Shown one piece after another: positions 53,014 to 61,778 of a stretch of DNA of 64,000 nucleotides (position 1 is the stretch's first letter; every line of letters starts with the position of its first letter). Both the position numbers and the translations under genes were made by a program. The DNA is from Anaerotignum propionicum (GTDB lineage Bacteria > Bacillota > Clostridia > Lachnospirales > Anaerotignaceae): assembly GCF_024461735.1 (NCBI RefSeq), contig NZ_JANGAD010000002.1, positions 1 through 64,000 on the forward strand. The letters are read 5' to 3'. The notes beneath the pieces are model-generated. The model was not told where the DNA came from, made no database searches, and saw only the letters and a program-made list of their open reading frames with translations.

Positions 53014-53652
53014 ATGAAAGAAAAAATCAGCCCACCCGTTTACTCGCAGATTGCCCTTGATATCGCCTTGCGTATCTCAAGAGAAGAACTGAAGGAAAAC
53101 ACAAAAATTTATGGTCGCTCCGTCATGTCATCAGAATATGGCGTTTCCCCTGAAACCATCCGCAGAGCTTTAAAGCTGTTGGAAGATGTGGGCATTGTTG
53201 AGGTACGAAAAAACAGTGGCGTTGTCGTTCTATCCGTCGAAAAGGCGAAGGATTTTGCCCAGCGCTTCAGTGAACAAAACGATACCCGCCTCATTGAGCG
53301 TAATCTTAGAAGGCTACTGGATCAACAATTGAATTTAAACGAGCAGATTCGAGAAATGGTTTCTCATTTGGTGCGTACCAATGATAAATTCTCCAAGAGC
53401 AATCCCTTTCAAAATTATGAGATTGATGTTCCCGGGGATTCACCCCTCATTGGTAAAAGCCTGATGGAGCTTATGTTTTGGCATAAAACCAGAGCAACTA
53501 TCATTGCCATTCGCCGTACGGATAAAGTCATTTTGTCCCCCGGGCCTTATGCTGTTTTGCTTGAAGGAGACACAATTATCTTTGTTGGAGATATCTCTAC
53601 CATCGAGTCTGTCAGCAATTATATTACAAAAGCTCAGCAAATTTCAGAATAA
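53014..53652 (+). CDS. GntR-type regulator with C-terminal RCK_C (TrkA-C) domain, BusR-like
   Basis: A 212-residue protein: winged helix (about 5-75, YGVSPETIRRALKLLEDVGIVEVRKNSGVVV), a coiled segment (80-125), and an RCK_C domain (about 135-208, DVPGDSPLIGKSLMELMFWHKTRATIIAIRR and LLEGDTIIFVGDISTIESV). This is the layout of BusR, the c-di-AMP-dependent repressor of glycine-betaine uptake in Lactococcus and Streptococcus. The next operon is an osmolyte transporter, which supports a BusR-type role. c-di-AMP binding is inferred, not seen. Confidence 0.82.
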   Translation: MKEKISPPVYSQIALDIALRISREELKENTKIYGRSVMSSEYGVSPETIRRALKLLEDVGIVEVRKNSGVVVLSVEKAKDFAQRFSEQNDTRLIERNLRRLLDQQLNLNEQIREMVSHLVRTNDKFSKSNPFQNYEIDVPGDSPLIGKSLMELMFWHKTRATIIAIRRTDKVILSPGPYAVLLEGDTIIFVGDISTIESVSNYITKAQQISE

Positions 53653-53666
53653 AAAATCAACAATAC

Positions 53667-53705
53667 AGACCTCCCCCCATTGAAAAATGACGGAGGTCTT
53701 TTTTT
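53667..53705 (+). terminator. Terminator of the BusR-like gene
   Basis: AGACCTCC / GGAGGTCT perfect 8-bp stem, then TTTTTTT. It separates the regulator from the transporter operon. Confidence 0.85.
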
Positions 53706-53929
53706 ATCTTCAAAAGGAAGTATTGGATAACATTAGAAGCCTCTCCTTTGGCCTTTATTATACATTAATCTAAATAAACAGGAATCAAATTGATTGGAAC
53801 TTACTCATTCATAAAAGCCCTTCGGCTTATTTTCCAATAATAAACTTTTTATAAAAATTATGTCGTTACCACCTGAAACCCTGATCTTTTCCTGAAAGAC
53901 GGGGATTTTTTTGAGGAAAACTGGATTTC
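53706..53929. other. Intergenic region upstream of the opuC promoter
   Basis: No gene. It contains an AAGCC / GGCTT mini-hairpin (about 53817-53832) and a terminator-like CCCTGATCTTT / AAAGACGGGG hairpin with seven Ts (about 53878-53915) although no gene needs one there. A short untranslated RNA could end at this hairpin, but no promoter for it is clear. Confidence 0.35.
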
Positions 53930-53969
53930 TTGACAACTGACAACTTAATCTGTATAATAGAGTTGTTAC
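53930..53969 (+). promoter_or_regulatory. opuC promoter with candidate repressor operator
   Basis: TTGACA (53930-53935), 17 bases, TATAAT (53953-53958). TGACAACT is repeated at 53931-53938 and 53938-53945, and AGTTGT at 53961-53966 completes an inverted repeat with ACAACT (53940-53945) centred on the -10. A repressor on this site would block the promoter. The BusR-like protein encoded upstream is the obvious candidate. Confidence 0.6.
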
Positions 53970-54002
53970 TTTCGACAAAAAAAGAAAGGAGATTCAAACT
54001 TT

Positions 54003-55130
54003 ATGATTCAATTTCGTAACGTAAGTAAGCGCTATGGTAAGAAAATTATTTTAGATAATCTTACTCTAGATATAAAAGCCGGTGAATTTGTCATTCTCAT
54101 CGGCCCCAGTGGATGTGGTAAAACAACTACACTGAAAACGATCAATCGTCTGATTGAACCGGATTCCGGTGAAATCTTGATTGATGGTAAGGATATTACC
54201 AAGGTTGACCCCGTACAACTGCGTCGTACCATCGGCTATGTCATTCAGCAAATTGGTCTTTTTCCCAATATGACTGTGGAACAAAATATTGCCGTTGTTC
54301 CAAAGCTTCTGAATTACAAAAAAGAAGAAATAGACGAAATCGTACATCGTTTATTAGATTTGGTAAATATGCCTTATGAAGAAAATGCCAAAAAATATCC
54401 TTCGGAGCTTTCCGGTGGTCAGCAGCAACGTATTGGTGTTTTGCGTGCCTTAGCGGCATCCCCTCCAATTGTACTAATGGATGAGCCCTTTGGTGCACTT
54501 GACCCTGTAACAAGGGATTCTTTGCAGGAAGAAGTTAAAAAAATACAGAAAAAATTGGGTAAAACCATTGTTTTTGTAACCCATGATATGGATGAGGCGA
54601 TTCGCCTTGCAGATACCATTGTTTTTATGAATGAGGGTAAAGTTTTACAAGTGGCCTCCCCTGAGGAGATGCTGCAAAACCCTGCTGACCCCATTATAAA
54701 AAGCTTCCTTGGTAAGCATATGAATAACGGAAACACCGCCAACAATATGGTAGCTTCCGACTTTATGCGCTCAAAAGTTCTGACTGTATCAAAAACGAAA
54801 AAAACCTTGGAATGTATTGAGCTGATGAGCCGAAGAGATGTATCCTCCCTGATTGTGGTGGAGGATGACGATACCTATTTGGGAACCGTCTCTGTAGATA
54901 AAATCAAAGCACAGGGTAAGGCTGGTAAGGAAATTGCAGAACTGATTACCGTTGAGGCTATGACGGTAAACCGCAATTCCAATGCCCAGGAAGCCTTTGA
55001 GCTATTAATTGCTTCACCCACTGGTTATGTTATCGTGTTGAATGATAATAATACGGTTGCGGGCCTAATTACAAAAACCAGTATGGCAAAGGCCATGGGC
55101 GAAGCTCTTTGGGGGGAGATGACGCAATGA
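54003..55130 (+). CDS. opuCA: Osmoprotectant ABC transporter ATPase with CBS domains
   Basis: A 375-residue ATPase of the glycine betaine/carnitine/choline importer. Walker [10 protein letters not shown], signature LSGGQQQR, Walker B IVLMDEPFGALD, then two CBS motifs (about 250-370: DFMRSKVLTV and EAMTVNRNSNAQEAFELL). CBS domains of Listeria OpuCA bind c-di-AMP. AAAGGAG precedes the ATG. First gene of the four-gene operon. Confidence 0.93.
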   Translation: MIQFRNVSKRYGKKIILDNLTLDIKAGEFVILIGPSGCGKTTTLKTINRLIEPDSGEILIDGKDITKVDPVQLRRTIGYVIQQIGLFPNMTVEQNIAVVPKLLNYKKEEIDEIVHRLLDLVNMPYEENAKKYPSELSGGQQQRIGVLRALAASPPIVLMDEPFGALDPVTRDSLQEEVKKIQKKLGKTIVFVTHDMDEAIRLADTIVFMNEGKVLQVASPEEMLQNPADPIIKSFLGKHMNNGNTANNMVASDFMRSKVLTVSKTKKTLECIELMSRRDVSSLIVVEDDDTYLGTVSVDKIKAQGKAGKEIAELITVEAMTVNRNSNAQEAFELLIASPTGYVIVLNDNNTVAGLITKTSMAKAMGEALWGEMTQ

Positions 55131-55768
55131 GTTATATGGAGTTTTTTACTAAGCATTCCAATGAAATTCTCAAAGCAGTGTTTACCCATATTGAGCTTGT
55201 ACTCATATCCGTTGGCATCGGCGTCATTGTGGCAGTACCTATGGGAATTTTCCTCACCCGTCATAAAGCTGGAGCTAAATATGTTTTATCCGCTGCTGGT
55301 GTGATTCAAACAATACCAGGGCTGGTGCTATTGGGTATCATGCTGATTTTAATGGGCATCGGTAAGCCTCCGGCAATTGCCGCCCTTTCTCTTTATGCCA
55401 TACTCCCAATTTTAAGTAATACTTATACGGGTATTTTAGAAGTGGATGGACATTGCATTGAAGCCGCCAGGGGTATCGGCATGAGCGGTATGCAGACTCT
55501 ATTTAAAGTGGAACTGCCTCTTGCCATGCCGGCAATCATCGGTGGCCTACGCCTATCCACAGTTTATATTATCAGCTGGGCAACTCTGGCAGGAATGATT
55601 GGCGCAGGTGGTCTGGGAGATATGATTTGGACGGGACTTTCAACCTATGAAACAAAATATATTCTTGCAGGGGCAATCCCCGCTGCAATGATGGCTCTTG
55701 TGGCAAATGCATTGATTGGATTCCTCCAACGTGCAATGACGCCCCGTGGCCTAAGACTTGGGAGGTGA
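55127..55768 (+). CDS. opuCB: Osmoprotectant ABC transporter permease OpuCB
   Basis: A 213-residue permease with about five helices; EAA loop at CIEAARGIGMSGMQTLFKVELPLAMPAI. Start at 55127 overlaps the opuCA stop by 4 bases (ATGA); an upstream in-frame start lacks support. Confidence 0.92.
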   Translation: MSYMEFFTKHSNEILKAVFTHIELVLISVGIGVIVAVPMGIFLTRHKAGAKYVLSAAGVIQTIPGLVLLGIMLILMGIGKPPAIAALSLYAILPILSNTYTGILEVDGHCIEAARGIGMSGMQTLFKVELPLAMPAIIGGLRLSTVYIISWATLAGMIGAGGLGDMIWTGLSTYETKYILAGAIPAAMMALVANALIGFLQRAMTPRGLRLGR

Positions 55769-55772
55769 AAAA

Positions 55773-56372
55773 ATGACTGATTTATTTTCCCTGACAATGC
55801 AGCATATGGTTCTTGTTCTCATTGCCATCGGATTTTCTACAATTATCGGGATATTCCTTGGTATTATTTCCTATTGGGTACCCTATTTGGATAAAGTAAT
55901 CCTCTGGGTTGTTGATTCCTTACAGACCATTCCCTCATTGGCACTTCTAGCCATCTTGATGATTTTCTTCGGCCTTGGCAACGTAACCTTAGTGATCGGA
56001 CTCATTCTGTATTCCCTTCTTCCCATTGTTCGTAATACTTACCTTGGACTGACAGGAGTTCCTCTTCACTTAAAGGATGCGGCAAGGGGTATGGGTATGT
56101 CGAAACTGCAACGTATGATTAAGGTGGAACTGCCTCTTTCCTTTCCCCTGATTTTTTCAGGAATCAAAATTGCCACTGTAACTGCATTATCCATTGCAGT
56201 AATCGGGGTTCTAATCGGCTCAGGTGGTCTTGGTTATCCTATTTATCGTGGAATCCAAACCATGAATTTCGCCGCAATTATGAAGGGTACCATTCCCGTA
56301 GTGGTTATGGCAGTTTTATTTGACTTTATCATGTCTAAATTTGAGCAAAAACTCGTGAAACGAGCAAAATAA
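55773..56372 (+). CDS. opuCD: Osmoprotectant ABC transporter permease OpuCD
   Basis: A 199-residue permease, paralogous to OpuCB, EAA loop at HLKDAARGMGMSKLQRMIKVELPLSFPLI. GGAGGTG precedes the ATG at 55773. It follows opuCB by 4 bases. Confidence 0.92.
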   Translation: MTDLFSLTMQHMVLVLIAIGFSTIIGIFLGIISYWVPYLDKVILWVVDSLQTIPSLALLAILMIFFGLGNVTLVIGLILYSLLPIVRNTYLGLTGVPLHLKDAARGMGMSKLQRMIKVELPLSFPLIFSGIKIATVTALSIAVIGVLIGSGGLGYPIYRGIQTMNFAAIMKGTIPVVVMAVLFDFIMSKFEQKLVKRAK

Positions 56373-56393
56373 TATTCAAAAGGAGGATAACAT

Positions 56394-57287
56394 ATGAAAA
56401 AGAAAATACTATCTTTGGGAATTGCCGCTACGGCTGTTTTTTCCATGGCTTTGACCGGCTGTGGCAGTAAGGATACTGTTGTCATCGGTTCTAAGGATTT
56501 TAGCGAGAATATCATTCTTGGTGAAATTCTTTCTCAGCTGATTGAAAACAAAACAGAATTGAAAGTGGAACGGAAGCTGAATATGGGTGGCACCTTTATC
56601 AATTTTGAAGCACTGAAAAAGGGCGATATTGATATTTATTCCGAATATACAGGCACCGGTCTGACTGCCCACTTAAAAATGGATGTCATCACCAATCCTG
56701 AGGAAGCCTATAGCGTGGTAAAAGAGGAATTTAATAAACAATTTGATATTACTTGGATGGAACCTTATGGCTTTAATAATACCTATGCCATTGCTGTCAC
56801 TAAGGCTGTTGCTGATAAATATCATTTGGAAAAAACCTCTGATCTAAAGGGTGTATCGGAAAATTTGATTTTCGGCGGTGAAAATGAATTCTTTAATCGA
56901 CAGGATGGGTTTGAAGGCTTCTGCGATTTGTATGGTGTTACCTTTAAGGGCGACCCCAAGATGATGAATGTATCCTTAAAATATCAAGCCATCGGCAATA
57001 ATGATATGGATGCCACCGATGCCTTTACCACCGATGCAGAAATCAAAAAGTATGACTTAAAAGTGTTGAAGGATGATTTAAACTTCTTCCCCCCTTATTA
57101 TGCAGCTCCCCTTGTGCGTAATGATACCTTGAAAGAACATCCTGAACTTAAGGACGTGCTAAACCTATTGGCGGGGCAAATAAGCGATGAGGAAATGACA
57201 GAGTTGAATTATCAAGTTAATGTAGAACAGAAAAAAGTGGAACAGGTTGCCACAGATTTCTTGAAAAGCAAAGGATTACTAGACTAA
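56394..57287 (+). CDS. opuCC: Osmoprotectant-binding lipoprotein OpuCC
   Basis: A 297-residue substrate-binding protein. Signal peptide ends MALTGC (lipidated Cys23). Family motifs KDTVVIGSKDFSENIILGEI and DIDIYSEYTGTGLTA. It binds quaternary ammonium solutes in homologues. AAAGGAGGA precedes the ATG. Confidence 0.93.
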   Translation: MKKKILSLGIAATAVFSMALTGCGSKDTVVIGSKDFSENIILGEILSQLIENKTELKVERKLNMGGTFINFEALKKGDIDIYSEYTGTGLTAHLKMDVITNPEEAYSVVKEEFNKQFDITWMEPYGFNNTYAIAVTKAVADKYHLEKTSDLKGVSENLIFGGENEFFNRQDGFEGFCDLYGVTFKGDPKMMNVSLKYQAIGNNDMDATDAFTTDAEIKKYDLKVLKDDLNFFPPYYAAPLVRNDTLKEHPELKDVLNLLAGQISDEEMTELNYQVNVEQKKVEQVATDFLKSKGLLD

Positions 57288-57334
57288 AAATTTGTTTTAT
57301 CTATAAATATAAAGACTCTTTATTCAGTAAAACG

Positions 57335-57365
57335 CCCGTTGCTGTGATTTTCGAATCACTCCAAC
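57335..57365. terminator. Bidirectional terminator between opuC and the methyltransferase
   Basis: GCCCGTTG / CAACGGGC stem plus an inner GTGATT/AATCAC stem. T-rich flanks on both sides. Confidence 0.8.
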
Positions 57366-57374
57366 GGGCACTTT

Positions 57375-58061
57375 TTATTTTCCTTTTATACAAGTAAAAC
57401 AGGCCATGGCCCCCACACAATTCAATTGTACTTGGTCATACATTTCCCGCAATCTGAATTCTAAGCTTTGCTTCGTCTCAAAGGGTGGGGTGAAAAATCC
57501 CTTTGGCACATAAACCCTTTGAATAAACCAATCTGTACGTTTCCTTTCTCCCTGTACATAAAAACAACCGCAAAAAATTCCATGGGGCTTCAAAACACGA
57601 AAAATCTCCCTGAATGCTCCCTCTTTATCAGGAAAAGCGTGAAATCCATTGAGCGATAGTACCAAATCAAAGGTTTCATCAGCAAAATCCAACTCCCCCA
57701 CATCCCCTTGACAAAAGGTAACATGGTGAAGATGCATAGCATCTCCTCTGCGTTGTGCCCGTGCCATCATTTCCTCAGAATAGTCCACGCAGGTGATTTC
57801 GGCCTCCTGTAGATTTGCATACATAGGCATAGTCAATATCCCTGTTCCTACAGGCACTTCCAGCATCTTACCTGAGAAGTCTGAGGGAATTCCCTGCAGA
57901 GCCAATTGCAAATACTGATTATTTTCTTCTTGGTTCATCCCCCATATCATCTTGCATACAGCTTTCCCCCAAAAAGTAGAGCAGGTAATCATTCCATCAT
58001 AAAAGGTATGCTCTCCTCCAATGGTTCTATAAGCTTTTTTTATTTCATCACTTCTTTGCAA
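57375..58061 (-). CDS. Class I SAM-dependent methyltransferase
   Basis: A 228-residue protein with the UbiE/Methyltransf_11 pattern: MLEVPVGTGILTMPMYA (SAM loop), CVDYSEEMMARAQRR, DLVLSLNGFHAFPDKEGAFREIFRVLKPHGIF. Substrate unknown. TTG start with GGGGG 8 bases upstream. It may be co-transcribed with the ZIP gene, 30 bases upstream. Confidence 0.82.
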   Translation of the reverse strand: MQRSDEIKKAYRTIGGEHTFYDGMITCSTFWGKAVCKMIWGMNQEENNQYLQLALQGIPSDFSGKMLEVPVGTGILTMPMYANLQEAEITCVDYSEEMMARAQRRGDAMHLHHVTFCQGDVGELDFADETFDLVLSLNGFHAFPDKEGAFREIFRVLKPHGIFCGCFYVQGERKRTDWFIQRVYVPKGFFTPPFETKQSLEFRLREMYDQVQLNCVGAMACFTCIKGK

Positions 58062-58091
58062 GTGCCATTCCCCCTTTTGGCTCCTTTTCCA

Positions 58092-58871
58092 TCAGCCCAA
58101 CGCCACATCCAATACCATCATCAGCGCAAAACCTAATGCCGCACCAATTGTGCCTATGTTGGAATGCTCCCCCGCTTGTGATTCGGGTATCAATTCCTCA
58201 ATCACCACATATATCATAGCCCCTGCTGCAAAGGAGAGAAAATATGGCAATATAGGCATTACCTGCTTTGCCAACAAGATGGTTATCACCGCACCCACTG
58301 GCTCCACAACACCGGAACCCACACCATATAAAAAAGCCTTTTTCTTGCTGGCACCTTCATTGCGCAAAGGCATAGAAATAATGGCACCTTCGGGGAAATT
58401 CTGAATAGCAATGCCTAATGCCAAAGCAAAGGCAGACATCATGGTGATATTACTGCCTCCCAACATAGCTCCTGCAAAAGTTACACCAACGGCCATACCC
58501 TCGGGAAAGTTGTGTAGGGTTACGGCAAGGACTAGCATTGATGTTTTTGAAAGCTTGCTGGGCACCCCTTCCGGCTTATCACTGTCCAAATGTAAGTGCG
58601 GTATTATCGTATCTAATACTAATAAAAACCCAACACCTAACAAAAACCCAATCAAAGCAGGCAACCATGAAGGGCCCTTTTGCTCTCCTGCCAAATCAAT
58701 GGCAGGAATCAATAATGACCAAACAGAGGCGGCAATCATAACGCCTGCCGCAAAGCCTAAAAGCAATTTTTTTACCTTTTCATTCATTTCATCCCTCATA
58801 AAAAATACCATTGCGGCACCTAATGAGGTGCCCACAAAGGGAATCAGTAAAATCATAAACTCTTTCAACAA
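58092..58871 (-). CDS. ZIP-family metal transporter
   Basis: A 259-residue zinc/divalent-metal permease with eight hydrophobic segments. The metal-site helices are LHNFPEGMAVGVTFAG and ALGIAIQNFPEGAIISMPL, and a further EELIPES is present. It lies between a TetR regulator upstream and a methyltransferase downstream on the same strand. Likely imports Zn2+ (or Fe2+/Mn2+). Confidence 0.9.
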   Translation of the reverse strand: MLKEFMILLIPFVGTSLGAAMVFFMRDEMNEKVKKLLLGFAAGVMIAASVWSLLIPAIDLAGEQKGPSWLPALIGFLLGVGFLLVLDTIIPHLHLDSDKPEGVPSKLSKTSMLVLAVTLHNFPEGMAVGVTFAGAMLGGSNITMMSAFALALGIAIQNFPEGAIISMPLRNEGASKKKAFLYGVGSGVVEPVGAVITILLAKQVMPILPYFLSFAAGAMIYVVIEELIPESQAGEHSNIGTIGAALGFALMMVLDVALG

Positions 58872-58894
58872 ATATCACCTACCTATCTATCTTT

Positions 58895-59509
58895 TTACTT
58901 ATCCTGCAGTAACTGATTCCAGCAAGCCACCATGCATGCAACCATAGCTTCCAAATTCCGCCCTGCATTTTCCTCTGATTTTTCATGGGAAACCAGATGT
59001 ACAAACAAATTCACTTGGGTATGGGCAAACCAGTGGAGCATATAATCTGCAGGTTTTGGTACATTTTTTTGTAAACAAATCCGATCAGCCATAAGACGGT
59101 ATTTTTTTTCCGTCATTTCTACAAATTGCTCCTCGGTATGCTCGAACTTGGAGCCTCTGGATTTTGTTAACAGTAGATGAAATACATCATAATTTTGATA
59201 AATACAATGGAGCATTTCCTTGGCACAAACCAAGTCCTCCAAATCCGCTTTCCCCTGATTTTGATAATCCTCCTGATTTAGCTCTTTGTCAAAATGCTCA
59301 TCCAAAATCTGATTTAGCTCTCTCAAAGGCTCTTCCACGATGGAAGCAAATAAATCGTCCTTATTTTTAAAGAAAAAATATAAGGCACCTGTGGTAACCC
59401 CTGCATTTTTGCAAATATTGCGTAGAGAGGCATGGGCGAAACCTTTTTCCATAAACTCTTTTCTGCCCCACTGAATTAACTGTTCTTTTGTTTCTTTATC
59501 ATTTTTCAA
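58895..59509 (-). CDS. TetR/AcrR family transcriptional regulator
   Basis: A 204-residue repressor. HTH: FMEKGFAHASLRNICKNAGVTTGALYFFFKNKDDLF (about 18-53). The ligand domain is unassigned. It precedes the ZIP gene by 23 bases, so the two are likely one transcript, and it may control ZIP and the methyltransferase. Confidence 0.87.
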   Translation of the reverse strand: MKNDKETKEQLIQWGRKEFMEKGFAHASLRNICKNAGVTTGALYFFFKNKDDLFASIVEEPLRELNQILDEHFDKELNQEDYQNQGKADLEDLVCAKEMLHCIYQNYDVFHLLLTKSRGSKFEHTEEQFVEMTEKKYRLMADRICLQKNVPKPADYMLHWFAHTQVNLFVHLVSHEKSEENAGRNLEAMVACMVACWNQLLQDK

Positions 59510-59610
59510 AGGATACCTCCTTTACAACATAACACCGTTATCTTTTTTTCTATTATTATAGTATGCCGTATTTAATTTTTTGTCAAGATACGTTAAAAAG
59601 AAAATGAAAT

Positions 59611-59628
59611 GGGGGTTAATCAGCCCCC
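59611..59628 (-). terminator. Terminator of the LysR gene
   Basis: GGGGGCTGATTAACCCCC: a 5-bp G/C stem with an 8-base loop followed on the minus strand by ATTTCATTTTC. Short T content, so moderate. Confidence 0.5.
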
Positions 59629-59714
59629 AAAAACATTATCCTTTTATTTTTTAGCTATACTGCCATAAACAAAGCTAAAAATTAGCCCATCGTCTCCAAC
59701 CTTCATAAGAATCT

Positions 59715-60590
59715 TCAATATAGATTGATTAAATGTTCCATAAATTGATTCATTTTTTGTGTGATATACTTTTTCTTATGATAGGCAATTTTGAATTGAC
59801 GAATAAACTCTATTCCTTCAATCTTAGAAGAAAAAAGGGTCTTGTTTTCAAGCTCCTTTAAAACACTTTTCTGGGAAATAACAGAAATGCCCAAATTATT
59901 TTCTACTGCATTTTTAATGGTTTCTGAATTATTGCAAACCCACGATGCAGACCAACTGACATTGTTCGCCGCCATTTTTATTTCAAACAGCTTTCTGGTG
60001 CCACTGCCCTTTTCACGGATGATGAAATTTTCCTTCTCCAGCTCGGAGGGTAATACCATTGCTTTTTGTGAAAAGGGATGCTCCTTCCCGCAGATTAAAA
60101 TAAGCTCATCTTGAAGAAATGGTTTTATGGTAATATCCGGCGAAAGAATTTCCCCCTCTACTAACCCCAAATCCACCTCATTGTTTAGAATAAGGGATTC
60201 AATCACCGTTGTGTTATCCTCAATCACCTCAAAACTTGTAGATGGGCTGACATTTTGAAAGGATTTCACCAATTTGGGTAATATGGCTGAGCCCACCGTA
60301 ACACTAGCTCCAATACGAATGACACCACTTTCTGACAAAGATTTTATACTGGCTTCTGCTTCTTCAGTCATTTTAGTGATATGCCTAGCATAGCTTAGCA
60401 ACTTTTCTCCTGCATCCGTAAGATAAATTCTTTTAGAAAGCCGTTCAAATAGCTTTGTTCCGTAAAATGCTTCCAGATCTGATATAGCTTGACTCACTGC
60501 CGACTGAGAGATATACAAACGCTCCGCCGCTTGAGTCATATTCATGGTCTCACATACCTCTATAAAAATTTTGAAATGCCTTAATGTCAT
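59715..60590 (-). CDS. LysR-family transcriptional regulator
   Basis: A 291-residue regulator with the N-terminal HTH (MTLRHFKIFIEVCETMNMTQAAERLYISQSAVSQAISDLE) and the LysR substrate domain (about 88-290). It is divergent from yeiH with 121 bases between, the classic arrangement for activation of the neighbour. Similar to YeiE/CysL-type regulators. Confidence 0.9.
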   Translation of the reverse strand: MTLRHFKIFIEVCETMNMTQAAERLYISQSAVSQAISDLEAFYGTKLFERLSKRIYLTDAGEKLLSYARHITKMTEEAEASIKSLSESGVIRIGASVTVGSAILPKLVKSFQNVSPSTSFEVIEDNTTVIESLILNNEVDLGLVEGEILSPDITIKPFLQDELILICGKEHPFSQKAMVLPSELEKENFIIREKGSGTRKLFEIKMAANNVSWSASWVCNNSETIKNAVENNLGISVISQKSVLKELENKTLFSSKIEGIEFIRQFKIAYHKKKYITQKMNQFMEHLINLY

Positions 60591-60621
60591 AGAAACCTCC
60601 CATACATAAGCTTTTACTTAT

Positions 60622-60657
60622 CAATATTATCTTATAATAATATTTTAATTATTATTG
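60622..60657. promoter_or_regulatory. Candidate LysR operator
   Basis: The intergenic region has the palindrome AATAAT-N6-ATTATT inside a longer CAATA...TATTG dyad, with TATAAT at 60668-60673 for yeiH lacking a good -35. That fits a LysR-activated promoter. AT-richness makes chance palindromes likely. Confidence 0.35.
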
Positions 60658-60711
60658 TGCAAGAGGTATAATACAAACAAGTATAAAACCAAATAAAGGA
60701 GAAGAACAAAT

Positions 60712-61692
60712 ATGGTTAAAAGAAAAATTGGGGGAATCCTTCTTGCAGGGTGCATTGCCATTCCTGCGTGGCTGATTGGTAAGGCATTTCCTATCATAGG
60801 CAGTCCTGTCTTAGGGATATTGTTCGGTATGATTCTGGCTTTTTGGAATAGACCAACCCATTTGAACGAAGGTATTCAATTTACCTCAAAAAAAATTCTG
60901 CAATACGCTATTATACTTTTAGGATTTGAAATGAACTTATTTAATATTTTTAGTGTTGGAAAGCAAACACTCTTGCTTATGGTATTTACCCTATCCGCAG
61001 CGTTTTTAACCGCATTGTTTGCAGGGAAGCTTCTTAAGCTGGATGGAAATACAAAAACGCTGATTGGTGTTGGCTCTGCCATTTGCGGCGGCTCTGCCAT
61101 TGCTGCAACAGCACCCGTTATTCATGCCAACGATGAAGAAATCGCCCGTTCTATTTCTACAATCTTTCTCTTTAATGTAATTGCTGCGTTCCTGTTTCCT
61201 GCTTTAGGACACCTGTTTGGAATGACTGACCACACCTTTGGCCTCTGGGCAGGAACCGCAGTGAATGATACCTCTTCGGTGGTTGCTGCAGGCTATGCTT
61301 TTAGTGATACCGCAGGAAATCTATCCGTCATTGTGAAACTGACAAGAACCCTGGCCATTGTTCCCATTACCCTTGTTCTGGCGGTTATTACTTCAAAAAG
61401 GAATGCAGGAGAAAATGCAAATTACAGCATCGCTAAAATATTTCCATGGTTTGTACTTGGTTTTCTTGGCGCATCCATATTAAATACCTTCCTGCCTATT
61501 CCAAGCAATGCAACTCATTTTCTTGCACAAGCCGGAAAGTTTATGATTGTCATGGCCATGGCTGCAATTGGATTGAACACAAATATTATTAAATTGGTGA
61601 AAAATGGTGCGAAACCTATATTGCTGGGTTTCTTATGTTGGCTTTCCGTCTCTGTTGTTTCACTGGCTGTTCAATATCTTTTTCATATCTAA
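60712..61692 (+). CDS. yeiH: YeiH-family putative sulfate exporter
   Basis: A 326-residue membrane protein with about ten helices (PSE/YeiH family, DUF307). Motifs: GSAICGGSAIAATAPVI, GTAVNDTSSVVAAGYA, and LGFLCWLSVSVVSLA. Function is assigned by homology only. It is divergent from a LysR regulator, as yeiE/yeiH in enterobacteria. GGAG precedes the ATG. Confidence 0.88.
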   Translation: MVKRKIGGILLAGCIAIPAWLIGKAFPIIGSPVLGILFGMILAFWNRPTHLNEGIQFTSKKILQYAIILLGFEMNLFNIFSVGKQTLLLMVFTLSAAFLTALFAGKLLKLDGNTKTLIGVGSAICGGSAIAATAPVIHANDEEIARSISTIFLFNVIAAFLFPALGHLFGMTDHTFGLWAGTAVNDTSSVVAAGYAFSDTAGNLSVIVKLTRTLAIVPITLVLAVITSKRNAGENANYSIAKIFPWFVLGFLGASILNTFLPIPSNATHFLAQAGKFMIVMAMAAIGLNTNIIKLVKNGAKPILLGFLCWLSVSVVSLAVQYLFHI

Positions 61693-61711
61693 ATCATAAA
61701 TAAAGTAAAAA

Positions 61712-61743
61712 AGAGCAGGGAAACATTCTCCCCGCTCTTTTCT
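61712..61743. terminator. Bidirectional terminator between yeiH and the Rid gene
   Basis: AAAAGAGCAGGG / CCCCGCTCTTTT stem (one mismatch) with an 8-base loop between convergent genes. Confidence 0.8.
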
Positions 61744-61778
61744 TATTCATATAAATAGACATACTAGAACCGTATCGT

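Noticed and set aside
58411..58947. 178-codon plus-strand frame over the ZIP transporter
   Set aside because: It is a shadow of the ZIP gene, which has the conserved metal-site helices.
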